Part shown: positions 52,810-62,417 of the stretch, piece by piece
Position numbering within the stretch: position 1 is the first letter of the stretch
Layout of the letters: each line of letters begins with the position of its first letter
Source: Streptococcus oralis subsp. tigurinus
Lineage (GTDB): Bacteria; Bacillota; Bacilli; Lactobacillales; Streptococcaceae
NCBI RefSeq assembly: GCF_002356415.1
Contig: NZ_AP018338.1
Coordinates: 558,001 to 622,000, forward strand
Length of the DNA stretch: 64,000 nt
Reading direction: 5' to 3'
Notes under the pieces: model-generated
What the model saw: only the letters and a program-made list of their open reading frames with translations
What the model was told of the DNA's origin: nothing
Databases searched by the model: none
Position numbers and translations under genes: made by a program

Positions 52810-54003
52810 ATGTCAGAACGTAAATTATTCACGTCTGAATCTGTATCTGAGGGGCATCCAGATAAGATTGCAGACCAAATTTCAGATGCGATTTTGGATG
52901 CTATTTTAGCAAAGGATCCAGAGGCGCACGTTGCTACTGAGACAGCTGTCTACACTGGTTCTGTCCATGTTTTTGGTGAAATTTCTACAAATGCTTATGT
53001 GGATATCAACCGTGTGGTTCGTGATACCATTGCAGAGATTGGTTATACGAATGCAGAATATGGTTTTTCTGCGGAGACGGTGGGAGTTCATCCGTCACTT
53101 GTTGAGCAGTCACCAGATATCGCCCAAGGTGTTAATGAAGCCTTGGAGGTTCGTGGGAATGCAGATCAAGATCCGCTTGACTTGATTGGTGCTGGGGACC
53201 AAGGTCTTATGTTTGGATTTGCGGTGGATGAGACAGAAGAACTCATGCCATTACCAATCTCACTTAGCCACAAGTTGGTTCGTCGTTTGGCAGAACTTCG
53301 TAAGTCTGGTGAAATCAGCTATCTCCGTCCAGATGCTAAATCACAAGTTACAGTTGAGTATGATGAAAATGACCGTCCGGTACGTGTGGACACGGTCGTT
53401 ATTTCAACTCAGCACGACCCAGAAGCTACTAATGAACAAATCCACAAAGATGTGATTGACAAGGTCATCAAAGAAGTTATTCCATCCTCTTACTTGGATG
53501 AGCAAACAAAATTCTTTATCAATCCGACTGGCCGCTTTGTAATTGGTGGACCTCAAGGAGACTCAGGTTTGACTGGTCGTAAGATTATCGTGGATACCTA
53601 TGGTGGCTATTCTCGTCATGGTGGCGGTGCCTTCTCTGGTAAGGATGCGACGAAGGTGGACCGTTCAGCCTCTTATGCGGCTCGCTACATTGCCAAGAAT
53701 ATCGTGGCAGCGGGTCTGGCTAAGAAAGTAGAAGTGCAATTGGCCTACGCTATCGGTGTGGCGCAGCCAGTTTCCGTTCGTATCGATACCTTTGGTACAG
53801 GAACAGTAGCTGAAAGCAAACTTGAAAAAGCAACGCGTCAAATCTTTGATCTTCGCCCTGCAGGAATTATCCGAATGTTGGATCTTAAACGTCCAATTTA
53901 TCGTCAAACAGCGGCCTATGGACACATGGGACGTACAGATATCGATCTTCCATGGGAACGTTTGGATAAGGTAGATGCTTTGAAAGAGGCTGTGAAATCA
54001 TAA
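52810..54003 (+). CDS. metK: S-adenosylmethionine synthetase
   Basis: Makes SAM from methionine and ATP. In 397 residues: the N-terminal [18 protein letters not shown] with the catalytic His, [12 protein letters not shown], and the flexible loop and Mg sites ([16 protein letters not shown]). All family signatures are intact. It is regulated at translation by the SMK box immediately upstream. Single-gene unit with a strong terminator. Confidence 0.98.
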   Translation: MSERKLFTSESVSEGHPDKIADQISDAILDAILAKDPEAHVATETAVYTGSVHVFGEISTNAYVDINRVVRDTIAEIGYTNAEYGFSAETVGVHPSLVEQSPDIAQGVNEALEVRGNADQDPLDLIGAGDQGLMFGFAVDETEELMPLPISLSHKLVRRLAELRKSGEISYLRPDAKSQVTVEYDENDRPVRVDTVVISTQHDPEATNEQIHKDVIDKVIKEVIPSSYLDEQTKFFINPTGRFVIGGPQGDSGLTGRKIIVDTYGGYSRHGGGAFSGKDATKVDRSASYAARYIAKNIVAAGLAKKVEVQLAYAIGVAQPVSVRIDTFGTGTVAESKLEKATRQIFDLRPAGIIRMLDLKRPIYRQTAAYGHMGRTDIDLPWERLDKVDALKEAVKS

Positions 54004-54042
54004 CCACCCGTTAGGTGCGAGACGGACTAATAGTCACATAAT

Positions 54043-54080
54043 AAAAAAGATTGGTAGTTGTGTATTACCAATCTTTTTTA
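54043..54080 (+). terminator. Terminator of metK
   Basis: AAAAAAGATTGGTA / TACCAATCTTTTTT stem, nine-base loop. Confidence 0.92.
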
Positions 54081-54084
54081 TAAG

Positions 54085-54112
54085 TGAAAACCAGCTTTTA
54101 AGCTGGTTTTCT
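54085..54112 (-). terminator. Terminator of the DUF1827 gene
   Basis: GAAAACCAGC / GCTGGTTTTC hairpin, six-base loop, adjacent to the stop codon of the minus-strand gene; it may act in both directions. Confidence 0.75.
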
Positions 54113-54411
54113 TATTTTATAGGGATTGAAATCTCAATCAATTTATCCGAATAGAGGGTTTTGATATTGGCTTCATCGATGCTTCCTTTGTCAATTTTAC
54201 GTTTCAAGAAGAAGTCTTGGATGGTTTCAATTTCGGGTTCACGAATAGCACGGTGTTTGTTCGAAATGAGGATTTCATAGTGAAGTGGGGCTTGTGTGAA
54301 AACCACATCTGTATTCCCGGCCGAATAGACCTCGACAAGAGTTGCATCAGTACTTTCTAATTGGCTTTTAACAAGTTGCGAGTGTGAATTAGTCGTGTTG
54401 ATAAGCTTCAT
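54112..54411 (-). CDS. DUF1827 family protein
   Basis: A 99-residue cytoplasmic protein of unknown function found in streptococci and lactococci. The N-terminus MKLINTTNSHSQLVKSQL and the core VYSAGNTDVVFT fit the family. GGAGGAAC before the ATG supports the start. It lies between metK and a Nudix gene on the same strand, and may share a promoter with the latter. Confidence 0.85.
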   Translation of the reverse strand: MKLINTTNSHSQLVKSQLESTDATLVEVYSAGNTDVVFTQAPLHYEILISNKHRAIREPEIETIQDFFLKRKIDKGSIDEANIKTLYSDKLIEISIPIK

Positions 54412-54469
54412 AACAGTTCCTCCGATTTTCTAACTCTATTATAGCACTTTTTGGATAAAATCGTGTATT

Positions 54470-54922
54470 TTAGCCAATTCCATGCTGGATTTTCCAAGCT
54501 TCAATTCCCCATTTATGGCTACCGCGTTTGAGTTTTTCAATTGCTTCATCAATAGGAAACCAAGCAATATGATTAAAATCTTCCAATGGTTTTTGTACTT
54601 CTTGAAAAGAAATAGCTTCGTAGAGATAAGCTGGATTGTAGTAGTAGGTATCACGGTGGCGAGAGTAGAAATACTCATCAGCTTGCCCATAATAGGTTCC
54701 AATCTCAGCTGTAAAGCCAAGTTCTTCGATTAGTTCTCTCTTCAGTGCTTCTTGATGATCTTCGCCTGCTTCAATCTCTCCGCCTGGCAAGAACCAAGCA
54801 CCATTGGGGGCTTGAACTAGGACAATTTGTTTTTTCTCCGCATCCGGAATAACTGCGTACACACCATAGCGGGACTGGTAGGTCACATTCTCTTTTTTTT
54901 CACCAAAAGTTGGGTTTGCCAT
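54470..54922 (-). CDS. Nudix hydrolase
   Basis: A 150-residue Nudix protein. The box is at 48-70 (G48, E54, RELIEELG 62-69). The long insert YYGQADEYFYSRHRDTYYY is unusual for simple MutT proteins and may shape the substrate pocket; substrate unknown. The frame is open to 54985, but MANPTFGEK at 54922 is preceded by GAGGAAA and fits the family. Confidence 0.85.
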   Translation of the reverse strand: MANPTFGEKKENVTYQSRYGVYAVIPDAEKKQIVLVQAPNGAWFLPGGEIEAGEDHQEALKRELIEELGFTAEIGTYYGQADEYFYSRHRDTYYYNPAYLYEAISFQEVQKPLEDFNHIAWFPIDEAIEKLKRGSHKWGIEAWKIQHGIG

Positions 54923-55072
54923 TGCATTTTCCTCATTATCTAGTATCTTTATTATTATCATAATGGACAAGGGGCTAGCTGTCAAGAATAAACCAACGAA
55001 CTTGTGTAGAAATAGCTACTTTGTCTTGATCAATACTTGTCTCGTTAAACTTTCCAGCCCTAGCACTATAAC

Positions 55073-55081
55073 TGGTATAAT
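55073..55081 (+). promoter_or_regulatory. Extended -10 promoter of the WYL regulator
   Basis: TGGTATAAT, 17 bases before the start codon. Confidence 0.78.
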
Positions 55082-55098
55082 AAAAGAGAGGTGATTTT

Positions 55099-56001
55099 AT
55101 GGCAGAATCAAGACTATTTCGTATCCTATATCTACTTTTAGAAAAAGGTAGCATAACGGCTCCTGAATTAGCCCGATTATTTGAAGTATCTGTACGAACG
55201 ATTTATCGCGATATTGAGCGGTTGAGTATGGCGGGAATCCCTCTATATTCAGTACCTGGAAAGGCGGGCGGAATCTTTTTAATGAAGGACTTTGTTCTGG
55301 ATCGTACTCTCGTATCGGAGGATGAAAAATTAGAACTTCTGTCAGCTTTGCAAGGGATTCAATCCCTGACCGATGATAGGCAAGACCTGTTCCTTGAAAA
55401 GTTGGAATCTATTTTTCAAGTTTCTACTAGCCCTTGGATAGAAGTAGACTTGACTGACTGGAGGAAGCGAGAAGGTCAAAAAGAATTATTTGATAACATC
55501 AAACAAGCTATTCTAGAGAAGAGGCGACTGGTGGTCACTTATCTGGGTGGGAGTGGTCAGAAAACGGTTCGTACAGTTGAACCTTTTAAACTCATATTTA
55601 AAAAGAGAGATTGGTATCTTCATGCCTACTGTTGTTTGAAAGAAGAGTGGCGTTTTTTCAAATTGTCTAGAATTAGGAACTATCACCTAACAACTGAAAC
55701 TGTGAAGCAGAAAAATGTGCTGGATTGCGTTGATGGTTCAGATCAAGTGGCACATCAAATCGAAGTTTCCTTGAAGTTTAGCCCCAATCTTGCTTTCCGG
55801 GTTTATGAAGATTTTTCAGAAGATGAGATTAGCTTGGGGAAAGATGGATATTATTATGTCAAGACTGTCCTACCTGACCACGAAAGCATGTATACTTACC
55901 TCCTGTCTTATTTAGATGGAGTGGAAATACTCGCCCCCAATCATCTGAAGAAGGAATTGCTTTCTAGAGTAGAAAAAATCCAAAAACTTTACAAACCTTG
56001 A
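55099..56001 (+). CDS. WYL-domain transcriptional regulator (YafY-like)
   Basis: A 300-residue regulator: helix-turn-helix (about 1-60; ITAPELARLFEVSVRTIYRD) and a WYL ligand domain (about 140-220; FKLIFKKRDWYLHAYC), then a C-terminal extension. It probably senses a small ligand and controls nearby genes. It is followed 54 bases later by the GyrI-like gene, whose promoter begins at the stop codon of this one. GAGGTGA before the ATG supports the start. Confidence 0.88.
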   Translation: MAESRLFRILYLLLEKGSITAPELARLFEVSVRTIYRDIERLSMAGIPLYSVPGKAGGIFLMKDFVLDRTLVSEDEKLELLSALQGIQSLTDDRQDLFLEKLESIFQVSTSPWIEVDLTDWRKREGQKELFDNIKQAILEKRRLVVTYLGGSGQKTVRTVEPFKLIFKKRDWYLHAYCCLKEEWRFFKLSRIRNYHLTTETVKQKNVLDCVDGSDQVAHQIEVSLKFSPNLAFRVYEDFSEDEISLGKDGYYYVKTVLPDHESMYTYLLSYLDGVEILAPNHLKKELLSRVEKIQKLYKP

Positions 56002-56022
56002 CAAAAGATGTCAGGGTTTTGG

Positions 56023-56031
56023 TGCTATACT
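56023..56031 (+). promoter_or_regulatory. Extended -10 promoter of the GyrI-like gene
   Basis: TGCTATACT. A TTGACA (55998-56003) overlaps the stop codon of the WYL gene, but its 22-base spacing is too long for normal use. Confidence 0.6.
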
Positions 56032-56055
56032 AGAGATAGAAAGGAGAAGAACCAA

Positions 56056-56670
56056 ATGAAATACGAATGGAGAAAAGAAGCGAAAGATCTTTATCAAGTG
56101 AAAGCTAGGCCCAGCATCTTGCAGGTGCCAGGTCAATCCTATATCGTGATTGATGGTAAAGGTGATCCAAATCAAGAAGATTTTTCAGAACGCGTAGGGG
56201 CCTTATATGCCTTAGCTTATGCGATAAAGATGAAGTATAAAAAAGCTCCTCTGGATGAGGTTTACACGGATTTTACAGTCTTTCCTTTAGAAGGTGTATG
56301 GAAAAAGGAGAAGGAGGGAGAACTGGTAAAAAGTGAGCTTTCTTATAGCATTATGATTGGGCAACCCGATTTTATTACGAGAGAACTATTTGAAAAAGCT
56401 TTGGAAGAGGTCAAAATCAAGAAGCCAAATCTTCTTTATGAAGCTATTCGTTTTGAAATGATAGAAGAAGGCAAAAGCCTTGCTATGATTCATGTAGGAC
56501 CTTTTGATACTGAAAATGAGACTTTTGCAGAGATGGAGCATTTTTGTCAACTTCATAAACTCAAAAGAACTTCGGAAGTCCACCGAGAAATTTATCTCAA
56601 TAACCTTCATCGAACGGAGCCAAGCAAATTGAAAACAATTCTTCGCTATCAAGTTCAAGAAGAGAATTAA
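56056..56670 (+). CDS. GyrI-like small-molecule-binding protein
   Basis: A 204-residue soluble protein of the GyrI-like (SRPBCC-independent, BmrR-effector-type) fold, COG4832 group; tandem ligand-binding modules that bind drugs or small hydrophobic molecules. Characteristic pieces are YIVIDGKGDPNQEDF near 33-47 and AMIHVGPFDTENETFAEM. The frame is open to 56008, but AAAGGAG precedes ATG 56056. It likely works with the WYL regulator. No DNA-binding part is present, so it is a sensor or sink rather than a regulator itself. Confidence 0.82.
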   Translation: MKYEWRKEAKDLYQVKARPSILQVPGQSYIVIDGKGDPNQEDFSERVGALYALAYAIKMKYKKAPLDEVYTDFTVFPLEGVWKKEKEGELVKSELSYSIMIGQPDFITRELFEKALEEVKIKKPNLLYEAIRFEMIEEGKSLAMIHVGPFDTENETFAEMEHFCQLHKLKRTSEVHREIYLNNLHRTEPSKLKTILRYQVQEEN

Positions 56671-56705
56671 AAAAAGAACAGGAAATCTTGTTTCCTGTTC
56701 TTTTT
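56671..56705. terminator. Bidirectional terminator
   Basis: Perfect 15-base stem (56671-56685 with 56691-56705), five-base loop, between the GyrI-like gene and clpE. Confidence 0.93.
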
Positions 56706-56712
56706 ATGAGAT

Positions 56713-58974
56713 TTATTCTTCTATTTCAGAAGCAATCTCTTCTGTTTTCTCAGTTTTTTTGGCAGATTTGATTTGAATATTGCCATTGCTTGTCATAACT
56801 GCCTTGAGGTCTTTTTCACTTGGATTTTCAAGGTAGAAGTCTGTTATGGCATCCTCGATATGGTCTTGAATGGTACGGCGGAGTGGGCGTGCTCCCATTT
56901 TTGGATCATAACCTAAGTCAACCAACTTTTCCTTGACCTTGTCTGTCACATCGAGATGGATGTTGTTGCTAGAGAGGCGTTTGTTGACATCCGCTAGCAT
57001 GAGTTCGACGATTTGGAGAAGGTTGTCCTTGCTGAGAGGTTTAAATTCGATGATGCCGTCAAAACGGTTCATAAACTCTGGGCTAAAGAAGTTACCGAGC
57101 TCACCGAGGACAGAGTTGGTTCGACCTTCACGAGCAGCTCCAAAACCAACGCTGGCTTCGGCCTTACCGGTACCCGCATTTGAAGTCATGATAATGATAG
57201 CATCTTTAAAGCTAACTGTTCGTCCTTGCCCATCAGTCAAACGACCATCGTCCAATACTTGAAGGAACATGTGCATCACATCTGGGTGGGCTTTTTCAAC
57301 TTCATCGAGAAGGATGAGAGAGTAAGGATTGCGACGAACTTTTTCAGTCAGTTGACCAGCTTCGTCATAGCCTACATAGCCTGGAGGGGCTCCGACCAAT
57401 TTAGCCACACTGTGTTTTTCCATGTATTCACTCATATCAAAGCGAATCATGCTGTCAGCAGAACCAAAGAGCTCAATGGCTAGTTGTTTGGAAAGTTCTG
57501 TCTTACCGACACCAGTTGGTCCGACAAAGAGGAAGCTTCCGATTGGGCGGTTAGGAGTTCCAAGTCCAACACGATTACGACGGATGGCCTTAGCAATCTT
57601 ATCGACAGCTTCATCTTGACCAATGACATGAGCTTTGAGGTCGTCTGCTAGATGGATAAGCTGAGACTGTTCTTTTTCTTTGAGTTCTCCAACAGGGATA
57701 TTGGTTTTCTGCTCAATGATATGTTCAATAGTTTTCTCGCTGATGATTGGAGTATCCTGATCGATCACCTTGTTCTTTTGCATTTCCTTGTACTTGGCAA
57801 TCTGATCGCGGAAATAAGCAGCCTTTTCAAAATCTTCCTCTCGTGTAGCTTGAGCCTTGAGATTCTCAGCTTCAATTAAACGCTGATCAATCACTTTAGG
57901 GTCAACAAAGTTCAGTGTCAGATTCATCTTAGAACCAGCTTCATCCAACAGGTCAATAGCCTTGTCTGGCAGGAAGCGATCTTGGATGTAGCGGTTGGAA
58001 AGATTTGCAGCAGCTTCGATAGCAGCATCAGTATACTTGACGTGATGGTAGTCTTCGTATTTCTTTTGAACCCCTTTGAGGATGGTAATGGTTTCTTCGA
58101 CAGTTGGTTCATCTACCTTGACAGGCTGCATACGGCGTTCGAGGGCAGCATCTTTTTCAATGATACGGTATTCATTGAGAGTAGTGGCGCCGACCAGTTG
58201 CAATTCACCACGGGCAAGGGCTGGTTTGAGGATATTTCCTGCATCCATATTGCCATCGCCAGCAGATCCAGCGCCAACAATTTCATGGATTTCATCGATA
58301 AAGAGGATGATGTCCTCGCGTTTGCGAATTTCTTCCATGAGTTTTTGCATACGTTCCTCAAATTGGCCTCGGATCCCTGTCCCTTGGACTAGACTGACTA
58401 CATCCAGACGGATGACCTGCTTGCCTTGGAGTTTGTGGGGAACATCACCATCGACAATCTTCTGAGCTAAACCTTCGACAACGGCAGTTTTACCAACACC
58501 TGGTTCTCCGATAAGGACAGGATTGTTCTTGGTTCGACGGTTGAGGATTTCGATAACGCGGATAATCTCCTCATCTCGACCTATAACAGGGTCAATATCT
58601 CCCCGACGAGCTATTTCAGTCACGTTGATACCATATTCCTCTAGGAGCCCTCTTTCTTGGCTAGGAGGAGGTGTTTGAACAGGTCCGCGGTTTTGAGGTC
58701 CGTATCCCCCATTACCTCCGTATCCCCCACCGGATTGAGTTGGAGGGACGTTATTTGAAGAAGCCCTGAAATTGTTCAAATCATTGAAAAAGTCTCCAAA
58801 AGGATCAAAGTCACGATTGTTTAAGTCAGTCATTCCTTTAAAGAGGGTATTATTTGGATCTGTTTTGATAATTTTATAGCAATTTTGACAGAGATCAATT
58901 TGTTTTTGCTGTCCATTGATATTGGTATACAGATGAATTGTTGAGTCGTTAATTTTACAGTTTTGACAGAGCAT
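56713..58974 (-). CDS. clpE: ATP-dependent Clp protease ATPase subunit ClpE
   Basis: Hsp100 unfoldase that feeds substrates to ClpP. In 753 residues: N-terminal zinc finger (C3, C6, C29, C32), a Gly/Asn-rich linker (about 60-105), first AAA domain with GEPGVGKT, a UVR/coiled region, second AAA domain with GPTGVGKT and the ClpP-contact region, and an acidic C-terminus. The start follows GAGGTAG. The promoter carries a CtsR box, so it is coordinated with clpP at 38467. Confidence 0.97.
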   Translation of the reverse strand: MLCQNCKINDSTIHLYTNINGQQKQIDLCQNCYKIIKTDPNNTLFKGMTDLNNRDFDPFGDFFNDLNNFRASSNNVPPTQSGGGYGGNGGYGPQNRGPVQTPPPSQERGLLEEYGINVTEIARRGDIDPVIGRDEEIIRVIEILNRRTKNNPVLIGEPGVGKTAVVEGLAQKIVDGDVPHKLQGKQVIRLDVVSLVQGTGIRGQFEERMQKLMEEIRKREDIILFIDEIHEIVGAGSAGDGNMDAGNILKPALARGELQLVGATTLNEYRIIEKDAALERRMQPVKVDEPTVEETITILKGVQKKYEDYHHVKYTDAAIEAAANLSNRYIQDRFLPDKAIDLLDEAGSKMNLTLNFVDPKVIDQRLIEAENLKAQATREEDFEKAAYFRDQIAKYKEMQKNKVIDQDTPIISEKTIEHIIEQKTNIPVGELKEKEQSQLIHLADDLKAHVIGQDEAVDKIAKAIRRNRVGLGTPNRPIGSFLFVGPTGVGKTELSKQLAIELFGSADSMIRFDMSEYMEKHSVAKLVGAPPGYVGYDEAGQLTEKVRRNPYSLILLDEVEKAHPDVMHMFLQVLDDGRLTDGQGRTVSFKDAIIIMTSNAGTGKAEASVGFGAAREGRTNSVLGELGNFFSPEFMNRFDGIIEFKPLSKDNLLQIVELMLADVNKRLSSNNIHLDVTDKVKEKLVDLGYDPKMGARPLRRTIQDHIEDAITDFYLENPSEKDLKAVMTSNGNIQIKSAKKTEKTEEIASEIEE

Positions 58975-58999
58975 ACATCTACCTCATTTCATTCGTATT

Positions 59000-59032
59000 C
59001 TTGACCTAAGAAAAAGGTCAAGAATAGTCAAA
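59000..59032. promoter_or_regulatory. CtsR box of clpE
   Basis: GGTCAAG-AAT-AGTCAAA (59016-59032), one mismatch from the CtsR consensus, lies just after the expected start of transcription. A third heptad in inverted orientation, CTTGACC (59000-59006), forms a hairpin with the first. Confidence 0.85.
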
Positions 59033-59045
59033 GTTTTATACTCTC

Positions 59046-59073
59046 ATTATAGCATGATTAAGGTGTAAAGCAA
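59046..59073 (-). promoter_or_regulatory. Promoter of clpE
   Basis: Minus strand: TTGCTT (59073-59068), 16 bases, TATAAT (59051-59046) with extended TGC. Confidence 0.8.
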
Positions 59074-59213
59074 GTAAAAAGATTGGGAAGTGGTCATTTT
59101 TAAAAGAAGGATTTATGGAGGATTAAGCGACTTGAAGGTAAGAAAAAAATCCCATTTGTGGTGACAAAAAGGATTCTCATTCATCAAGCAGGGGTCTCTC
59201 TGCTGTTTGTATA

Positions 59214-59444
59214 TTAGTAAAGGAGTTCGTAGATCTCCATTGCAATCAAATCAATGCTATCAAAGGTATAGGTTTCACGAGCTTCTACATCGCGAAGAGT
59301 GAAGAGTGATCCGTTTTCTTCGTCGTGGCTGTATGCAACTTCTGCGACAACAACACCTTCACGTTCAAAATTACGTTTTAGATTTCCACCATCTTTTGTC
59401 ATTGCTTCTAGGCGGTTAATGATTCTAACCAAATGTGATTCCAT
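59214..59444 (-). CDS. DUF1797 family protein
   Basis: A 76-residue acidic protein of unknown role, widespread in streptococci. The sequence fits the family throughout (NRLEAMTKDGGNLKRNFE; YTFDSIDLIAMEIYELLY). AGGAG before the ATG supports the start. It is a monocistronic minus-strand gene with its own extended -10. Confidence 0.87.
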   Translation of the reverse strand: MESHLVRIINRLEAMTKDGGNLKRNFEREGVVVAEVAYSHDEENGSLFTLRDVEARETYTFDSIDLIAMEIYELLY

Positions 59445-59474
59445 TTTGATTCTCCTCCATTTCTTATCGTTTCT

Positions 59475-59483
59475 ATTTTACCA
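59475..59483 (-). promoter_or_regulatory. Extended -10 promoter of the DUF1797 gene
   Basis: Minus-strand TGGTAAAAT. Confidence 0.7.
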
Positions 59484-59572
59484 TAAACAAGAGGTAGTTG
59501 ACTAGAAAAAAACTGTGATTTCTCTCTATTTCTCTATTCTATCAAGTTAATTGTTAAAATTAGAGAAAAATA

Positions 59573-59601
59573 TTGCATTTTAATTCAATTCGTGTTATAA
59601 T
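59573..59601 (+). promoter_or_regulatory. Promoter of the amino-acid ABC pair
   Basis: TTGCAT (59573-59578), 17 bases, TATAAT (59596-59601) with TG at 59593-59594. Confidence 0.85.
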
Positions 59602-59634
59602 CATACAATCTAATACATAGAAAGTTGATTGAAT

Positions 59635-60318
59635 ATGAATTTTTCTTTTTTACCAAAGTATTTACCATATTTTAACTATGGTGCTCTGATTACCGTATTG
59701 ATTTCTATCCTTGTTGTCTGCTTAGGGACCATTATAGGTGTCTTACTGGCCTTTGCTCAACGTTCACGCTTTAAACCGCTCGTTTGGTTTGCAAATGTGT
59801 ATGTTTGGATCTTCCGTGGAACTCCGATGATGGTTCAAATAATGATTGCCTTTGCTCTTATGCATATCAATGCTCCGACTATTCAAGTGGGAATTTTAGG
59901 AGTTGATCTTTCTCGTTTGATTCCTGGTATTCTGATTATTTCTATGAACAGTGGAGCTTACGTTTCAGAAACTGTTCGTGCTGGGATCAATGCGGTTCCT
60001 AAAGGGCAGTTAGAGGCCGCATATTCTCTAGGTATTCGTCCGAAAAATGCCATGCGTTATGTCATTTTGCCACAAGCTATCAAGAATATTCTTCCAGCGC
60101 TGGGAAATGAATTTATCACCATTATCAAGGATAGTTCCCTCTTGTCGGCAATTGGGGTGATGGAGTTGTGGAATGGTGCAACGACTGTAGCAACAACAAC
60201 TTATTTACCGTTGACTCCCCTTTTATTTGCAGCCTTTTACTATTTGATTATGACCTCTGTTTTGACAGTGGCGTTGAAAGCATTTGAAAAACATATTGGA
60301 CAAGGAGACAAGAAATAA
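59635..60318 (+). CDS. Amino-acid ABC transporter permease (GlnP-type)
   Basis: Membrane subunit of 227 residues with five helices and the EAA loop [17 protein letters not shown] near 143-159. The frame starts at TTG 59629, but ATG 59635 is used; only a weak ribosome site (GAAAG) is seen. It shares one base with the following ATPase. No binding-protein gene is adjacent, so the pair must use one encoded elsewhere. Confidence 0.9.
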   Translation: MNFSFLPKYLPYFNYGALITVLISILVVCLGTIIGVLLAFAQRSRFKPLVWFANVYVWIFRGTPMMVQIMIAFALMHINAPTIQVGILGVDLSRLIPGILIISMNSGAYVSETVRAGINAVPKGQLEAAYSLGIRPKNAMRYVILPQAIKNILPALGNEFITIIKDSSLLSAIGVMELWNGATTVATTTYLPLTPLLFAAFYYLIMTSVLTVALKAFEKHIGQGDKK

Positions 60319-61052
60319 TGACAGAAACCTTGATTAAAATTGAAGAACTACATAAGTCTTTTGGGAAAAATGAAGTTTTAAAAGGCATCAATCTTGAGAT
60401 TAAACGTGGAGAAGTTGTGGTCATTATCGGACCGTCAGGGAGCGGGAAATCAACCCTCCTTCGTTCGATGAATCTCCTTGAAGAAGCAAGTAAAGGTAAG
60501 GTTATCTTTGAAGGAGTTGATATCACTGATAAGAAAAATGACCTTTTTGCTATGCGTGAAAAGATGGGTATGGTATTCCAACAATTCAACCTCTTTCCTA
60601 ATATGACGGTCATGGAAAATATCACTTTGTCCCCAATCAAAACTAAAGGTGAAAGCAAGGAAGTTGCGGAGAAAAGAGCACAGGAACTGTTAGAAAAAGT
60701 TGGTTTGCCAGATAAGGCGACGGCCTATCCTCAGAGTTTGTCTGGTGGTCAGCAACAACGGATTGCTATTGCACGTGGACTTGCTATGGAACCAGATGTT
60801 TTGCTTTTTGATGAGCCGACTTCAGCCCTTGACCCTGAGATGGTTGGAGAAGTTCTAGCTGTTATGCAAGACCTTGCCAAGTCAGGGATGACTATGGTGA
60901 TTGTGACGCATGAAATGGGCTTTGCGCGTGAGGTAGCAGACCGTGTTATCTTTATGGCGGATGGAGTTGTTGTCGAAGATGGAACTCCAGAAGAGATTTT
61001 CAATCAAACAAAAGAACAACGGACCAAGGAATTTTTGAGTAAGGTTTTGTAA
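60318..61052 (+). CDS. Amino-acid ABC transporter ATPase (GlnQ-type)
   Basis: ATPase of 244 residues. Walker [10 protein letters not shown], signature [16 protein letters not shown], Walker [16 protein letters not shown], and [13 protein letters not shown] are all standard for polar amino-acid importers. Starts on the TAATG junction with the permease gene, so the two are coupled. Substrate (Gln or Glu most often) is inferred only from family. Confidence 0.95.
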   Translation: MTETLIKIEELHKSFGKNEVLKGINLEIKRGEVVVIIGPSGSGKSTLLRSMNLLEEASKGKVIFEGVDITDKKNDLFAMREKMGMVFQQFNLFPNMTVMENITLSPIKTKGESKEVAEKRAQELLEKVGLPDKATAYPQSLSGGQQQRIAIARGLAMEPDVLLFDEPTSALDPEMVGEVLAVMQDLAKSGMTMVIVTHEMGFAREVADRVIFMADGVVVEDGTPEEIFNQTKEQRTKEFLSKVL

Positions 61053-61085
61053 TACCTCATTTTTAGAAGAAGCGGAGTAGGCATC

Positions 61086-61394
61086 ATGGCTTCCAGTAAA
61101 GAATATTTAGATTTTATTCTCGAACAGCTATCAGAGCTAGAGGAGATGAGTTATCGTCCAATGATGGGAGAGTATATCCTTTATTATCGTGGGAAGATTA
61201 TTGGGGGAATCTATGATAATCGTCTGTTACTGAAGCCTGTGAAGGTGGTCATGGATCAATTGGAACAGACTAGGCTTGAACGTCCTTATGAAGGAGCTAA
61301 GGAGATGATTTTGCTAGAAGATCTTGAAGATAAGTCATTTCTAGCGAAACTAATCAAGGATATGTATGAAGTCTTACCGGCTCCTAAAGTTTAA
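61086..61394 (+). CDS. TfoX N-terminal-domain protein
   Basis: A 102-residue protein with the TfoX_N fold (about 5-100; MSYRPMMGEYILYYRGKIIGGIYDNRLLLKP). In gammaproteobacteria this domain is part of a competence activator, but the stand-alone form here has no known role, and streptococcal competence uses other regulators. It lies 33 bases after the ABC ATPase and may belong to that transcript. GGAGTAGG supplies the ribosome site. Confidence 0.85.
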   Translation: MASSKEYLDFILEQLSELEEMSYRPMMGEYILYYRGKIIGGIYDNRLLLKPVKVVMDQLEQTRLERPYEGAKEMILLEDLEDKSFLAKLIKDMYEVLPAPKV

Positions 61395-61433
61395 AAAGAA
61401 AGCATGACAGATTCTCCTAATATAAATAGGCAT

Positions 61434-61456
61434 AAAAGCTCGATAAGGGCTTTTTC
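61434..61456 (+). terminator. Terminator
   Basis: AAAGCTC / GGGCTTT stem (one G-T pair) and T-run. Confidence 0.8.
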
Positions 61457-61516
61457 TTATAGTTTTTGACTATAAGGTCCATTAGTCAAGAAGTGTTAGA
61501 ATGACAAGGTATTTTT

Positions 61517-61525
61517 TGTTATAAT
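61517..61525 (+). promoter_or_regulatory. Extended -10 promoter of folD
   Basis: TGTTATAAT, about 30 bases before the start codon. Confidence 0.75.
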
Positions 61526-61555
61526 AGAGGATATCTGATAGAAAAGAGAAGAGAT

Positions 61556-62413
61556 ATGGCACAGATTATTGATGGGAAGGCTCTTGCGGCTAAGTTACAG
61601 GGGCAGTTGACTGAAAAGACGGCTAAACTAAAAGAAGAAACAGGTTTAGTTCCAGGCTTGGTGGTGATTTTGGTGGGAGATAATCCAGCCAGCCAAGTCT
61701 ACGTTCGCAACAAGGAACGCTCAGCTCTCGCTGCTGGCTTCCGTAGTGAAGTAGTGCGAGTTCCAGAGACCATTACCCAGGCGGAATTGTTAGACTTGAT
61801 TGCCAAATACAATCAAGATTCAGCTTGGCATGGGATTTTGGTCCAGTTACCTTTACCAAAACATATTGATGAAGAGGCAGTTTTATTAGCCATTGATCCC
61901 GAAAAAGATGTGGATGGTTTCCACCCGCTAAACATGGGTCGCCTCTGGTCTGGTCATCCAGTTATGATTCCTTCGACACCTGCAGGAATTATGGAGATGT
62001 TTCATGAATATGGGATTGAGTTGGAAGGTAAAAATGCGGTTGTTATCGGTCGCTCAAATATTGTTGGTAAACCGATGGCCCAGCTACTTTTGGCTAAGAA
62101 TGCAACAGTAACCTTGACCCACTCACGCACCCATCATCTTGCCAAGGTGGCTGCTAAGGCAGATATTCTTGTCGTAGCTATCGGTCGCGCTAAGTTTGTG
62201 ACTGCTGACTTTGTCAAACCAGGAGCGGTTGTCATTGACGTTGGGATGAACCGAGATGAAAACGGCAAGCTTTGTGGAGATGTTGATTATGATGCCGTTG
62301 CACCACTTGCTAGTCACATCACACCTGTACCGGGTGGAGTTGGTCCTATGACCATTACCATGCTGATGGCGCAAACCTATCAGGCAGCGCTTCGAACACT
62401 AAACAAGGACTAG
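61556..62413 (+). CDS. folD: Methylenetetrahydrofolate dehydrogenase/cyclohydrolase
   Basis: Bifunctional one-carbon enzyme: methylene-THF to methenyl-THF to formyl-THF. In 285 residues: the catalytic Lys in [19 protein letters not shown], the NADP Rossmann motif [13 protein letters not shown], and [10 protein letters not shown] at the C-terminus are intact. It is followed four bases later by the HAD gene. Confidence 0.98.
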   Translation: MAQIIDGKALAAKLQGQLTEKTAKLKEETGLVPGLVVILVGDNPASQVYVRNKERSALAAGFRSEVVRVPETITQAELLDLIAKYNQDSAWHGILVQLPLPKHIDEEAVLLAIDPEKDVDGFHPLNMGRLWSGHPVMIPSTPAGIMEMFHEYGIELEGKNAVVIGRSNIVGKPMAQLLLAKNATVTLTHSRTHHLAKVAAKADILVVAIGRAKFVTADFVKPGAVVIDVGMNRDENGKLCGDVDYDAVAPLASHITPVPGGVGPMTITMLMAQTYQAALRTLNKD

Positions 62414-62417
62414 TAAG

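Noticed and set aside
57982-58465. Two overlapping open frames antisense to clpE
   Set aside because: Shadow frames of a well-conserved gene; no SD, no family features.
59086-59213. Terminator of the DUF1797 gene at AGCAG/CTGCT near 59185-59206
   Set aside because: Only five base pairs with a long loop and no T-run on the minus strand.
60248-60658. 136-codon minus-strand frame across the ABC ATPase
   Set aside because: Antisense to Walker A and neighbouring codons of a clear gene; no start signals.
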